From Rickettsia hoogstraalii (GTDB lineage: Bacteria; Pseudomonadota; Alphaproteobacteria; Rickettsiales; Rickettsiaceae), in the NCBI RefSeq assembly GCF_000825685.1, contig NZ_CCXM01000001.1, forward strand, positions 186,001 through 250,000: a stretch of 64,000 nucleotides of DNA, read 5' to 3'. A program made the translations under genes and the position numbers. Shown in pieces: positions 18,951 through 26,832 of the stretch; position 1 is the stretch's first letter; each line of letters starts with the position of its first letter. A model generated the notes under the pieces. It ran no database searches and was not told the origin of the DNA. It was given only the letters and a program-made list of their open reading frames with translations.

Positions 18951-19241
18951 AATATTAATAATTTAATTAAGCAACAAGCCGCCTTAATTTCTTTTATCTT
19001 CAACTTTGGTAGCGGGAAGTTTCAAGCATCAACATTACGGCAAAAGTTAAACCGAGGCGAATACTTAAACGCTGCCAATGAATTACCACATTGGATTCAC
19101 GTTAAAGGCGGTGTTAAGCTGCAAGGCTTGGTAAAACGTCGGCAAATAGAGCGGTCATTGTTCTTAAGCGAAGCAGATACAGCCTCAATAGTTAATGAGA
19201 TTGCCGTTGCTTCAAATGCAGAAACTAATTATTTAAAATAA
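18951..19241 (+). pseudogene. Phage lysozyme (GH24) C-terminal remnant
   Basis: A frame with no start codon, open from 18951, translates to QQAALISFIFNFGSGKF, then STLRQKLNRGEYLNAANELP and GLVKRRQIERSLFL. These are the characteristic C-terminal blocks of GH24 (T4/lambdoid-type) endolysins, with the usual STLLRKLNxGDY and GLVxRRxAERxLF motifs. The N-terminal half carrying the catalytic glutamate is missing. It lies directly after the direct repeat at the tRNA-Arg 3' end, which suggests a prophage or prophage-like module once entered here. Confidence 0.8.
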
Positions 19242-19471
19242 TTAACTAATATATTAAATTAGTAATTGTAATTATTGCCATTTATTAAAATCTCTTATTA
19301 TTTCCTCTAATTCTTTATACATTCATATATATCTTAAATCATCATCAATTTATTTATTCATACTTTTAGTTAAATTTCTATTGCTTTCTTAAAGTTCTCT
19401 ATTATGATTCTGTCTATAAGCTCATTTTTAACAAAATATTAAAATTTATAGAATTTAATAAAGATATAATT

Positions 19472-20761
19472 ATGTTCAAATGGAAAGTACCACAAGAAGT
19501 AGCAGCAATAAAAACGCCGCATGAGAGATTAATAGAATTTCTAGAAAAAAGAGGGTTACAGAAGCAAGCAGATAGTTTAAGAAAGGGTGGTACAACTCTT
19601 GATCTTAGATTTAACCAAATAGGAGCTGAAGGGGCAAAATTAATTGCTGACTCTCTTAAATCTAACTCTACTCTTACAAATATTTATCTTTCTAGTAAAA
19701 AAATAGGGGCTGAAGGCTTAGAAACAATAAAGAAATATTTACAAAGAAATAAAACTATAGCCAAAAAAGCAGAAAGCTTAAATGCAGAGGGTAATAATTT
19801 ATGCAGTCAAGAAAAGTATAATGAAGCTATAGAAAAATATAAAGCAGCAATAAAAATTATGCAATCTTTATATAAGGAAAATAAATTATATGAAACAAAT
19901 AAAACAAATGCAGAAAAGAAATATGAAGCACAGCAACAGCAAGAACTGGAAAAACGACGAGTAGAAGAAGAAAAAAGAAAACTATTGGAAGAACAAGAAA
20001 AAAAGAAACAAGAAGAACAACAGCAAAGCCTGAAATTGAAACAAGAAGCTTCCATAATAAATGAGAACAAACCAGCAGATATAAAAGATTTACCTGAAGA
20101 AAATATTAAAGAGAAATTGGCGACATTTCAAAACATAGTAGTGGAAGCGGTTTCTAAATTAGAGAATAGCACAACAATTAATGAACAAGACAAAGCGGTA
20201 TTACAAGATAGAATAAATGAAATATCAAGAACGGTAAAGACTTTTATAAACAACGCTGATATAAATACCATGATTAAAGCCGTAGAAGAGCTTGCAAGAG
20301 GCAAAATTACTAAAGCAAGAATTGCGGTCGTAGAAGAGGATTTAAGCGAAATAATAGAACAACAAATTAAATTAGCTGAACAAATACGAACAGAAAAACT
20401 TACCATATTTCAGAATGTAGTAGAAAACATGACAACTAAAATAGAGAGTAGTACAACTATTAATGCAAGGGATAAAGATATAATGCAAAACAGTATAAAG
20501 GGGATAGTAATTAAGGTGCAGAGATTAGCCAATAAAACTGACATAGAAACAATAACGAAAAGTATAGAAGAGCTTATAAGCGGGAAGCTTACCAAAGCAA
20601 AGCTTGGAGTTGTAGAGGAGGATGTTGATCTGTTAATAGAACAACAAAACAAACCAAATCACGACGTTACTGTGAATAAAGTAGAAGAAATAATCTATGA
20701 CAAACCGCTTTTGAATCATCCGAAATTGCTACAAACTACCTTAGATAGTAAAGTAAACTAA
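19472..20761 (+). CDS. LRR/TPR protein with duplicated C-terminal helical domain
   Basis: A 429-aa protein in the island. Residues 40-90 are two ribonuclease-inhibitor-type leucine-rich repeats (TTLDLRFNQIGAEGAKLIAD, IYLSSKKIGAEG). Residues 97-140 look like a TPR (AEGNNLCSQEKYNEAIEKYK). Residues 145-195 are a Glu/Gln/Lys coiled coil. Residues 214-298 and 308-392 are two copies of an 85-residue helical unit (EKLATFQNIVVE / EKLTIFQNVVEN, then STTIN, RGKITKARI / SGKLTKAKL and VVEED). Just past the stop, 20764-20859 in another frame encodes PDLIYDAINNNDEELILAGL, so the C-terminus may have been cut by a small indel. The eukaryote-like modules suggest a host-interacting protein; no direct evidence. 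Confidence 0.75.
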   Translation: MFKWKVPQEVAAIKTPHERLIEFLEKRGLQKQADSLRKGGTTLDLRFNQIGAEGAKLIADSLKSNSTLTNIYLSSKKIGAEGLETIKKYLQRNKTIAKKAESLNAEGNNLCSQEKYNEAIEKYKAAIKIMQSLYKENKLYETNKTNAEKKYEAQQQQELEKRRVEEEKRKLLEEQEKKKQEEQQQSLKLKQEASIINENKPADIKDLPEENIKEKLATFQNIVVEAVSKLENSTTINEQDKAVLQDRINEISRTVKTFINNADINTMIKAVEELARGKITKARIAVVEEDLSEIIEQQIKLAEQIRTEKLTIFQNVVENMTTKIESSTTINARDKDIMQNSIKGIVIKVQRLANKTDIETITKSIEELISGKLTKAKLGVVEEDVDLLIEQQNKPNHDVTVNKVEEIIYDKPLLNHPKLLQTTLDSKVN

Positions 20762-20901
20762 GCCCTGATTTAATCTATGATGCAATTAATAATAATGATG
20801 AGGAGCTTATTTTAGCCGGATTACTAAGCATGGGATATGATGCAACACAAATTAATTAAGTAAGGATAGAGGCAAGCAACTTGCCTCCACCCTTTAAATT
20901 T

Positions 20902-21114
20902 CTATGCTGCTTGTAAATTTTGTTGCATAAAAAAAGTATCACTTATGTACTGTCGTTTAGTAGAAATGGTTAGCAAATCGTACACTAGCCCGTGCCATTC
21001 TTCATTTTTCAGTATTACTACAAACTTATCAAACGACAGACTCAGCATAAAATCAAGCTTTTCAGGTCTTAATGTTAGGTTCACAAAAACTAAAAGTGGT
21101 ATAGCATAATTCAT
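20902..21114 (-). CDS. Hypothetical fragment containing direct-repeat copy 2
   Basis: A 70-aa minus-strand ORF (MNYAIPLLVFVNLTLRPEKL...) of unrecognised family. Residues in the middle (SLSFDKFVVILKNEEWHG) are encoded by the 69-bp repeat that also follows the tRNA-Arg. This suggests the repeat is a piece of this gene copied to, or left beside, the tRNA. It is probably a remnant of a mobile-element gene. Confidence 0.4.
   Translation of the reverse strand: MNYAIPLLVFVNLTLRPEKLDFMLSLSFDKFVVILKNEEWHGLVYDLLTISTKRQYISDTFFMQQNLQAA
20994..21062. repeat. Direct repeat copy 2
   Basis: Identical to 18868-18936 over 69 bp. The two copies enclose the lysozyme remnant and the LRR/TPR gene (about 2.1 kb). 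Confidence 0.85.
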
Positions 21115-21225
21115 AAAGCTTCAGACAAGATGAATTTAAATGCGAGCCTGCGAAAGCCGTTAAAAACACGTGAACACAGGCGAATCATGCAAAATTTGCT
21201 TATATCAAGCTTTATGAATTATGCT
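21103..21225. repeat. 19-bp perfect inverted repeat
   Basis: AGCATAATTCATAAAGCTT at 21103-21121 is repeated inverted at 21207-21225 with 85 bp between. Both copies encode the residues (F)MNYA in outward-facing frames, as if the 5' end of one gene had been duplicated in inverse orientation. Confidence 0.7.
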
Positions 21226-21332
21226 GTAGAAAAACGATGCGGGCAGTTATATATGGCAGCTGTTACGTCTGTAAGATATAATTCTGCAGTTAAACTTGTT
21301 CCCAGGAAATAAAGATTTTCTCCTATATAGAG

Positions 21333-22229
21333 TTATCTTCCAGTTGAGATATTTCTTTTTGACTGATTGTTTAAAGCTTTCCGTTGTACCATACTATTAC
21401 CTTTAGTGCTTGCTTTTATGTTAACCATTCCTGTTGGAACGGAATTTCCAATATTTAAAGCTTTCTGTAGTATTTTTCTAGGTATGTGACTAAATCCTAT
21501 GTCATGTTTTTTACTGTTTTCTAAGTTTTTCTCTAAATTAATCACATGACTAGAGCCGACACTTGCAATCACATTATATCCTTTACCACGAATCTTATTA
21601 ATTACGTCCGTCATATATTGTTCACGATTCTCATTATAAAGCGGTGTATCTTTTAAGTGTTCTAGGTTTTTACCTTCTAAACTGATAATTTTAATTTTAT
21701 TTTCTTTAGCTATCTTATATAAAAGAGCGTCTTGTAATATAGGTGTATTTGCTAGTTCTGCAGGTAGTTTTATAGGAGTATTAGGATTTTTTTCATTATA
21801 CTCTAATATAGTTGCTATTCTAATTATGTCTTTCATACCGAGATTTTCGCCATATTGCTTACGTTCAATAGCTATTATCGTATTTTTATCAATAGTACCC
21901 GCTTGAATTTCAGAGATTAATGCTTTAGTGTTATTAGTATGATCAGTTAAATGATTATGTTCTGCTCTAATTTCTACTGAGCCTATTTTTGCAGCTTCTT
22001 TTGTATCAATTGCTTTAAAATCTATATTTGTCGTAATTACCGCTTCCCTATCAAACTTATTCAATAGCTCTTTATTATCATTTACGGTAACCAAACGTTC
22101 ATTTAAATTGTATTTTCCATTTACATTTAGCTCTTCTTGTAATAATAAATTAGTAAGGTTTTCTTTTTCGACGCGAGTAAGATTACTAAATTTCAAGTTT
22201 TTGACTAGATCAAAAAGTAGGGGCATCAC
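21333..22229 (-). CDS. Fragment 4: possible TraB/ChaN/EreA-superfamily domain
   Basis: A 298-aa open piece whose formal start is a GTG, in frame with the preceding serine-rich region. Two blocks suggest the TraB/ChaN/EreA fold: an early acidic/His segment followed by an AIE strand (IRAEHNHLTDH ... NTIIAIERKQYG) and a late NREQYMTDVINKI...IASVGSSHV block, like the RNxxMxxxI...VVGAxH pattern of that superfamily. The assignment is tentative. It ends with a basic Gly/Ser/Asn tail. It is the C-terminal part of the modular pseudogene rather than an independent gene. Confidence 0.5.
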   Translation of the reverse strand: MMPLLFDLVKNLKFSNLTRVEKENLTNLLLQEELNVNGKYNLNERLVTVNDNKELLNKFDREAVITTNIDFKAIDTKEAAKIGSVEIRAEHNHLTDHTNNTKALISEIQAGTIDKNTIIAIERKQYGENLGMKDIIRIATILEYNEKNPNTPIKLPAELANTPILQDALLYKIAKENKIKIISLEGKNLEHLKDTPLYNENREQYMTDVINKIRGKGYNVIASVGSSHVINLEKNLENSKKHDIGFSHIPRKILQKALNIGNSVPTGMVNIKASTKGNSMVQRKALNNQSKRNISTGR

Positions 22230-22413
22230 CTCACCAAAATTGCTTACTTTAGGTTTTTTATTTAACTGCTTCTTAACACTGCTACTAGATAACTCATCTT
22301 CGCTATCACTTAGTGTTAACTCTTCATTCTCACTGGAACTATGTTTTCGTTTATTTGTATTTATACTAGAACTTTTACGTGGTGACTCATTATCGGTAGG
22401 TAATACGGGCCTA

Positions 22414-22938
22414 CTAAAATACTAGTTCTTCCTCAATACTGCTACTAAGTAGTTCATTTTTGCTGTTCTTCACATCATCATTATCACGTTTTATTTTATC
22501 TGTATTGGTATTACTACTAGATAGATCAAATATGATATTATTCCTATTAAATACTAGTTCTTTCTCACTACTGCTGCTGTCCTGAGAAGAGCTAGAGCTT
22601 CTACTTTGTAACTCTTCAATACTATTAGGTTTAGAGCTCATTTCATTACTCTCTATATCATTAATAGCAGCAGGGCTTGGAGTATCTTGAGGTGAGCTGC
22701 CAAATGGTTGAAAACTAGAAGTATTTAACCAATTATGTGATGAAGTTGAAAGTTTTTGTGGTGAAATTTGTGTATCCTGTGTATCCTTATTAAATATATT
22801 ATCACTAGGAGTTGCTATATCTTGGCTAAGCTTTATATCGGCTTTTAATTGCTCTTTTTTCTTCCTTTCTTCGGCATTGATTATTTCTTTTATTTCTACT
22901 AAGGAATTGAGATCAACATCGAGTGCTGTCGGTAGCAT
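22414..22938 (-). CDS. Fragment 3: Ser-rich low-complexity linker with tandem repeat
   Basis: A 174-aa open piece of the modular pseudogene, rich in Ser, Asp, Asn and Pro. Its second half and the region just past its stop contain two copies of a roughly 45-50-residue unit beginning (E)KELVF / EEELVF, continuing through SSSNTNT or SSSINTN and ending in a Ser-rich LSSS block. The formal start MLPTALDVDLNSLVEIKEI is internal; the true frame comes from fragment 2. It is presumably a flexible linker. Confidence 0.45.
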   Translation of the reverse strand: MLPTALDVDLNSLVEIKEIINAEERKKKEQLKADIKLSQDIATPSDNIFNKDTQDTQISPQKLSTSSHNWLNTSSFQPFGSSPQDTPSPAAINDIESNEMSSKPNSIEELQSRSSSSSQDSSSSEKELVFNRNNIIFDLSSSNTNTDKIKRDNDDVKNSKNELLSSSIEEELVF

Positions 22939-22958
22939 CTCATTAATTATCTTATTTT

Positions 22959-23312
22959 TTAAGTCATCACTTTCATGAGCTTTCTTAACCTCCTTAAAAT
23001 CTTCTTCAGACCAATTAGGTATTTTCTCGATTTCATTAGAAGTAACTGTATAACGTACTCCTCCGGTAATATCTTCTTTTTTTCTATATTAAAATTAGAA
23101 TTCTGCAGAAATTTTTCTGCAGTTGTTGCATAATTCGTAGGAGTAGATATGTGATATTCATATTTATATTTCTCTGCTTCTTGTTGTATATTACTGAGTT
23201 CTAAATATAATTTAGGCTCATTATGGTTAGTAATTGAAAATGCAGAGTTATAATCCAATATTTCACATCCTGCAATTTCCGGAGTTGAAATAGGTTGCAG
23301 TGTCGTATTCAA
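22959..23312 (-). CDS. Fragment 2: segment after the Ulp1-like protease core
   Basis: A 117-aa open piece (MNTTLQPISTPEIAGCEIL...). The same frame is open upstream to about 23510 and there encodes SFIRNFKEYTFSSREEADEA, so the visible ATG is not the real start. Its last residues are out of frame; the neighbouring frame continues EDITGGVRYTVTSNEIEKIP into fragment 3. No domain is recognised; it probably forms the end of the protease domain and a helical linker. Confidence 0.45.
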   Translation of the reverse strand: MNTTLQPISTPEIAGCEILDYNSAFSITNHNEPKLYLELSNIQQEAEKYKYEYHISTPTNYATTAEKFLQNSNFNIEKKKILPEEYVIQLLLMKSRKYLIGLKKILRRLRKLMKVMT

Positions 23313-23591
23313 TAAATTATTAATTGATTTAAGTTCTGATTCGTGTCTATGATGAATAGATGATTTTATAATATCTTTTAACTCCTGATTAAGTAATTTG
23401 TTATATATACCTATGACATATTTTTTAGCAAATTCATTTTTTCTAGCTTCATCTGCTTCTTCACGAGATGAAAATGTGTATTCTTTAAAGTTACGGATAA
23501 AGCTTATTGCTTTGTAGGGTCAATAATATTTTTATATATTATTTCTGCATTTTTTAAAGCATATATACCACAATTAACATCAACACCCTTA

Positions 23592-25943
23592 CTAGTTAAA
23601 TGTCCTCCTTGTTCTTTTGAGTTTATTTACAATGGGTTTTACAGTTTGACCATTAGAATACATTTCTGCCGCTTTCTGAATATCTTTTGGACAATCACCT
23701 CCCATAGAATCTTTATAAAGTAGTACCACTTGATCCTTTCCGTCTTTTAAAATAGCAAAACTTGTCCAATGTCCTATCCCTCCAGGTATATTATAAATTC
23801 CTATTATAGGCTTATCTAATACCGGAAATTCGTTTGCGATATTTTTTATATTTGTGTCATTATCTTTATCCTTGTCACTATTTTGATCTTCAACGAAAAT
23901 TTTAAAATTTACTTTTGTTTTATCTATCAATTGAGGGCTAATTGCATCAAAATCACTATATTGATAAAGATAAGGAAGAATGTTTGGTTTACTAATTCTT
24001 TGATTATAAGCGTTTTTCTTATCTTCTAGGTTGGGGGCATTTTGTGGACCGGGCTTGTCATTTTTTTTCTTATTTAGTTGTTGTTTTTCCAAAATAAGAC
24101 GTTGAAGAAATTCTACCGATATATCAGGATGCCTTAATAGCTCCTGGTATAACCCATCTCCTGAAAGATTTTTTATGGTATTTTCTTGTGCATAAACAAG
24201 GTCTGCTTTTGTTTTTTCAAAAGCTAAGTTTTGATTTTCAAGTTGTTTCACTGCATCGTTTTTTTCAGCTTGCAATTTTTTTATTTCCTCTAATGCCGCA
24301 TCAAGTGTAGTAGGTACATTTAGTTGTATTGTAGAAATGATAGGCTGTATTTGTGCTGCAGGAAAGGTGGAGCCATAAATTGCAGCAGCAATTATCTTGT
24401 TCCTAGGTTCATTTTTTTCCTCACCTTCACTAGAAGAAGTGTCAGCTGTCAATTTCTTTTGTCTCTGTTTTTTTAAAGGTTCATTTTCTTTATCTTTTCT
24501 CTGTTCTTTCTTCGGATTTATTTTAAGCGGGGTATCCTTAATCTTTAATTCCCCTTTTCCAATATATCTTACTATACCGTTGATTGCTATTTTCTTCTCC
24601 TGTTCTGATAAAGCGTTATATTTTTCATATGCTGTTTTACCTAGAAAATCTTCTAACCAGTCAGGATTTTTTCTTATAGCATCTATTAAAGCCCATTCAT
24701 ATCCTACTCCATTTCCTCCTCTAGTAGTAATATTAAGCGGTATTAAGTGTTTTTGTTTATTCTTATCGGTAAAATGAAAATCTACATTTTTCGTTTCTTT
24801 ATTTATAACTAAATCACAACTAATACAACAAAGTTTAGATAATCCTATGTATATTTCTTCACTTAATTGATTATTACGGTCTTGAAGTTGTCCTTTTATA
24901 TACTGTATTATTCTCATTTCAGCATGAGCTTTATCACTAAGTGGACCATCTAATACAATTTTATATGGTTGTTTTATAGCTTCAATAATTGAAGGGGCAA
25001 ATTTTTTACTTGCATCAATAGTATCAGGGTTTAATGCATCTTCTAATTTCATCAAATCTCTTCTAGCTCTAGCTACTGCCTTAACTACTTTTGGACTTGC
25101 ACTGGTTACTTTACAGACTTTTTGTTGAACCTCTTGATTATTATTCGGATATTTTTCTAGTTCTTGCAAAATGCGTGGTAATATATCCTTATGTTCACTA
25201 TTATTTTTATAATAATATTGTGCAGCATCTAGAAGTAGCTCTTTTCGTTGAGTAGATAGATTTTGTTGTTGTAGAAAATTTTTTTGCTCTTCTTTAGGTA
25301 AAGCTGTGTAAGTAGTATAATCTTGTAAATATTTAAAAACTTTTGCGGTATGTGTCTCAATTTGTTCAACTTTCCTTATGTTAACACTAGAATTATGTAA
25401 TTCGTTGAACGCTACTAAAATTTGTTTGCCGTCAAAACATACGGCACTACATTGGCTATTATATTGAATTAATCTACCTAAGGCATCAAAGCGTCTATTT
25501 TGTAAAGGAGTATCATTTTCTTTTATAATCTTTGAGTTAAGTCGAATACGGAAAGCATGTGCAAAATTCTGCAGATTTGAGTTGTTGTTGTCATTTAATA
25601 GTCCCTGGGTAGGATTCTCTTCAGCAAATCCAACATGAAATGCCATATAAGGAACAAGTTCTTTTGGAATAATCTTTTCTGTTTTACCTGCTAAAACCGC
25701 TAGAACTGCTAATTTTTCAAAACTTTCATCAAGGGCTTCATTATTATTTTTGTGCATTTCGTTATAACATTTAGTAAGGAATTTTAAGGCATCTATAGAT
25801 ATAGATTCGCTTAATATAATATCTTTTAATAAAGTCTCTCTCGGTTTTTTATTTCTTATGAGTTCCTCTACTGTTTGGCTATCTACATATTTAACAAACT
25901 CTGCTTTTAATCTTTCTTTCCGTGTATTTGTTAGATTTGCCAT
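23592..25943 (-). CDS. Fragment 1: OTT_1508-like deaminase domain plus N-terminal part of Ulp1-like protease
   Basis: A 783-aa open frame. Residues about 160-400 have the deaminase-fold pattern: a strand pair CSAVCFDGKQILVAFNE, the zinc/catalytic motif H340-A-E342 (DKAHAEMRII) and C373-x-x-C376 (LSKLCCISCDLVI). This arrangement matches the OTT_1508-like deaminase family first described from Orientia toxins. Residues about 420-500 are basic, 560-630 are coiled coil. The C-terminal part has IPGGIGHWTSFAIL (His725) and LLYKDSMGG (Asp745), the His and Asp of a C48/Ulp1 triad; the Cys lies past the stop in another frame. The enzyme would act on nucleic acid or nucleotides and on ubiquitin-like conjugates, by family inference. 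Confidence 0.7.
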   Translation of the reverse strand: MANLTNTRKERLKAEFVKYVDSQTVEELIRNKKPRETLLKDIILSESISIDALKFLTKCYNEMHKNNNEALDESFEKLAVLAVLAGKTEKIIPKELVPYMAFHVGFAEENPTQGLLNDNNNSNLQNFAHAFRIRLNSKIIKENDTPLQNRRFDALGRLIQYNSQCSAVCFDGKQILVAFNELHNSSVNIRKVEQIETHTAKVFKYLQDYTTYTALPKEEQKNFLQQQNLSTQRKELLLDAAQYYYKNNSEHKDILPRILQELEKYPNNNQEVQQKVCKVTSASPKVVKAVARARRDLMKLEDALNPDTIDASKKFAPSIIEAIKQPYKIVLDGPLSDKAHAEMRIIQYIKGQLQDRNNQLSEEIYIGLSKLCCISCDLVINKETKNVDFHFTDKNKQKHLIPLNITTRGGNGVGYEWALIDAIRKNPDWLEDFLGKTAYEKYNALSEQEKKIAINGIVRYIGKGELKIKDTPLKINPKKEQRKDKENEPLKKQRQKKLTADTSSSEGEEKNEPRNKIIAAAIYGSTFPAAQIQPIISTIQLNVPTTLDAALEEIKKLQAEKNDAVKQLENQNLAFEKTKADLVYAQENTIKNLSGDGLYQELLRHPDISVEFLQRLILEKQQLNKKKNDKPGPQNAPNLEDKKNAYNQRISKPNILPYLYQYSDFDAISPQLIDKTKVNFKIFVEDQNSDKDKDNDTNIKNIANEFPVLDKPIIGIYNIPGGIGHWTSFAILKDGKDQVVLLYKDSMGGDCPKDIQKAAEMYSNGQTVKPIVNKLKRTRRTFN

Positions 25944-25974
25944 ATATTTGCCATATAAATATTATTTTATAATT

Positions 25975-26745
25975 TTAATTATTTTCTCCTAAAGCCTCAA
26001 CGCTTTCCTCAAATATTGAATTATCAATATCATTACCGTCTATTAAAATCGTCATGTTACCTGGAATGCTTTTTAAGCTTTCCGCACCCAAATTGGTTAT
26101 GTTATTATCTCTTAGGTCTAATTCCTTTATATGTTGTAGGTGATCTTTGTGATAAAGAAATACTGTAGCAAGATAGGCGGCTCCTAGATCTCCTAATTTA
26201 ATGTTCATAAGAGCTAATTTTTTTAGAGAATTGTTTTTTTGTAGCATGTTTGCTATTGCTCCAAAACCTAGATCTCCTATTTCAATATTATTGCTTATTA
26301 GTAAAGTTTCTAACGCTTTATTTTCGGTTAATGCAGTAGTAAGTTCTTTTATATTATTATGGGTTAAATTATTGTCATTAAGATTTAGAGTTTTTAACCA
26401 TGGATTTAATCTTAAAGCAGATGCTATATATTTTATTCCATCCCCTAAGTTATTTTTGTTTAAATCTAAAGTGTCAATGGGGGTTGAGGTTAAAAATCTT
26501 CCAATTACTTTTGCACTTTTTTCGGAGATTCTTGTTTCATTTAATATTAATTCTTTAATATATTGATCAGCCATTAAAGCATGAAGTAATTTTATGACTC
26601 CCTCGTTTCTAAGGTTATTATACCCTAAATTTAACGACATTAATTTTGCACTGCTAATATTATTTGCGATAATTTCTATCCCTTCGGCAGTAATATTAAT
26701 TTGTCCTATATCTAAGGATTTTAACGGTAGTTTTGAATGAACCAA
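25975..26745 (-). CDS. LRR protein, C-terminal piece
   Basis: A 256-aa open frame with about eight ribonuclease-inhibitor-type leucine-rich repeats (for example LKTLNLNDNNLTHNNIKELT, IKELDLRDNNITNLGAESL), forming a curved solenoid for protein binding. Eukaryote-like LRRs are a common effector module in Rickettsiales. It could still be translated alone from its internal ATG, but it lacks the N-terminal cap. Confidence 0.6.
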   Translation of the reverse strand: MVHSKLPLKSLDIGQINITAEGIEIIANNISSAKLMSLNLGYNNLRNEGVIKLLHALMADQYIKELILNETRISEKSAKVIGRFLTSTPIDTLDLNKNNLGDGIKYIASALRLNPWLKTLNLNDNNLTHNNIKELTTALTENKALETLLISNNIEIGDLGFGAIANMLQKNNSLKKLALMNIKLGDLGAAYLATVFLYHKDHLQHIKELDLRDNNITNLGAESLKSIPGNMTILIDGNDIDNSIFEESVEALGENN

Positions 26746-26832
26746 CTCACTAATAATTGCTGCTCCTTTATTTCCTACTTCACTAACTACCTAATGCTAA
26801 AGAACTTAAATTAGGGTGATTTTTAATAGCAT

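Larger units (their letters stand above)
21333..25943 (-). pseudogene. Giant modular effector/toxin gene: deaminase-fold, Ulp1-like protease, low-complexity repeats, TraB/ChaN-like tail
   Basis: Four open pieces on the minus strand join into one protein of about 1,535 aa once four single-base indels are corrected. They lie at 23615-23618 (extra base in a T run), near 23511 (missing base), at 23077-23083 (7-base run, one short) and at 22416-22419 (extra base). At each break the alternate frame continues without any other stop. Domain order: deaminase fold with HAE and CxxC; coiled coil; Ulp1/C48-like protease with His and Asp before the first indel and the Cys (VDVNCGIYALKNA) after it; Ser-rich tandem repeats; and a C-terminal domain with TraB/ChaN-like features. 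The LRR gene lies 31 bp upstream. Decay looks recent because no substitution stops are present. Confidence 0.75.

Noticed and set aside
18868..21062. Direct repeat as a standard integrase att pair
   Set aside because: Only four bases of the tRNA are duplicated and no integrase is present, so I do not call it an att site.
21130..21312. 60-codon plus-strand ORF MNLNASLRKPLKTREHRR
   Set aside because: Could be a mobile-gene remnant but has no identifiable domain; mentioned only as part of the inverted repeat observation.
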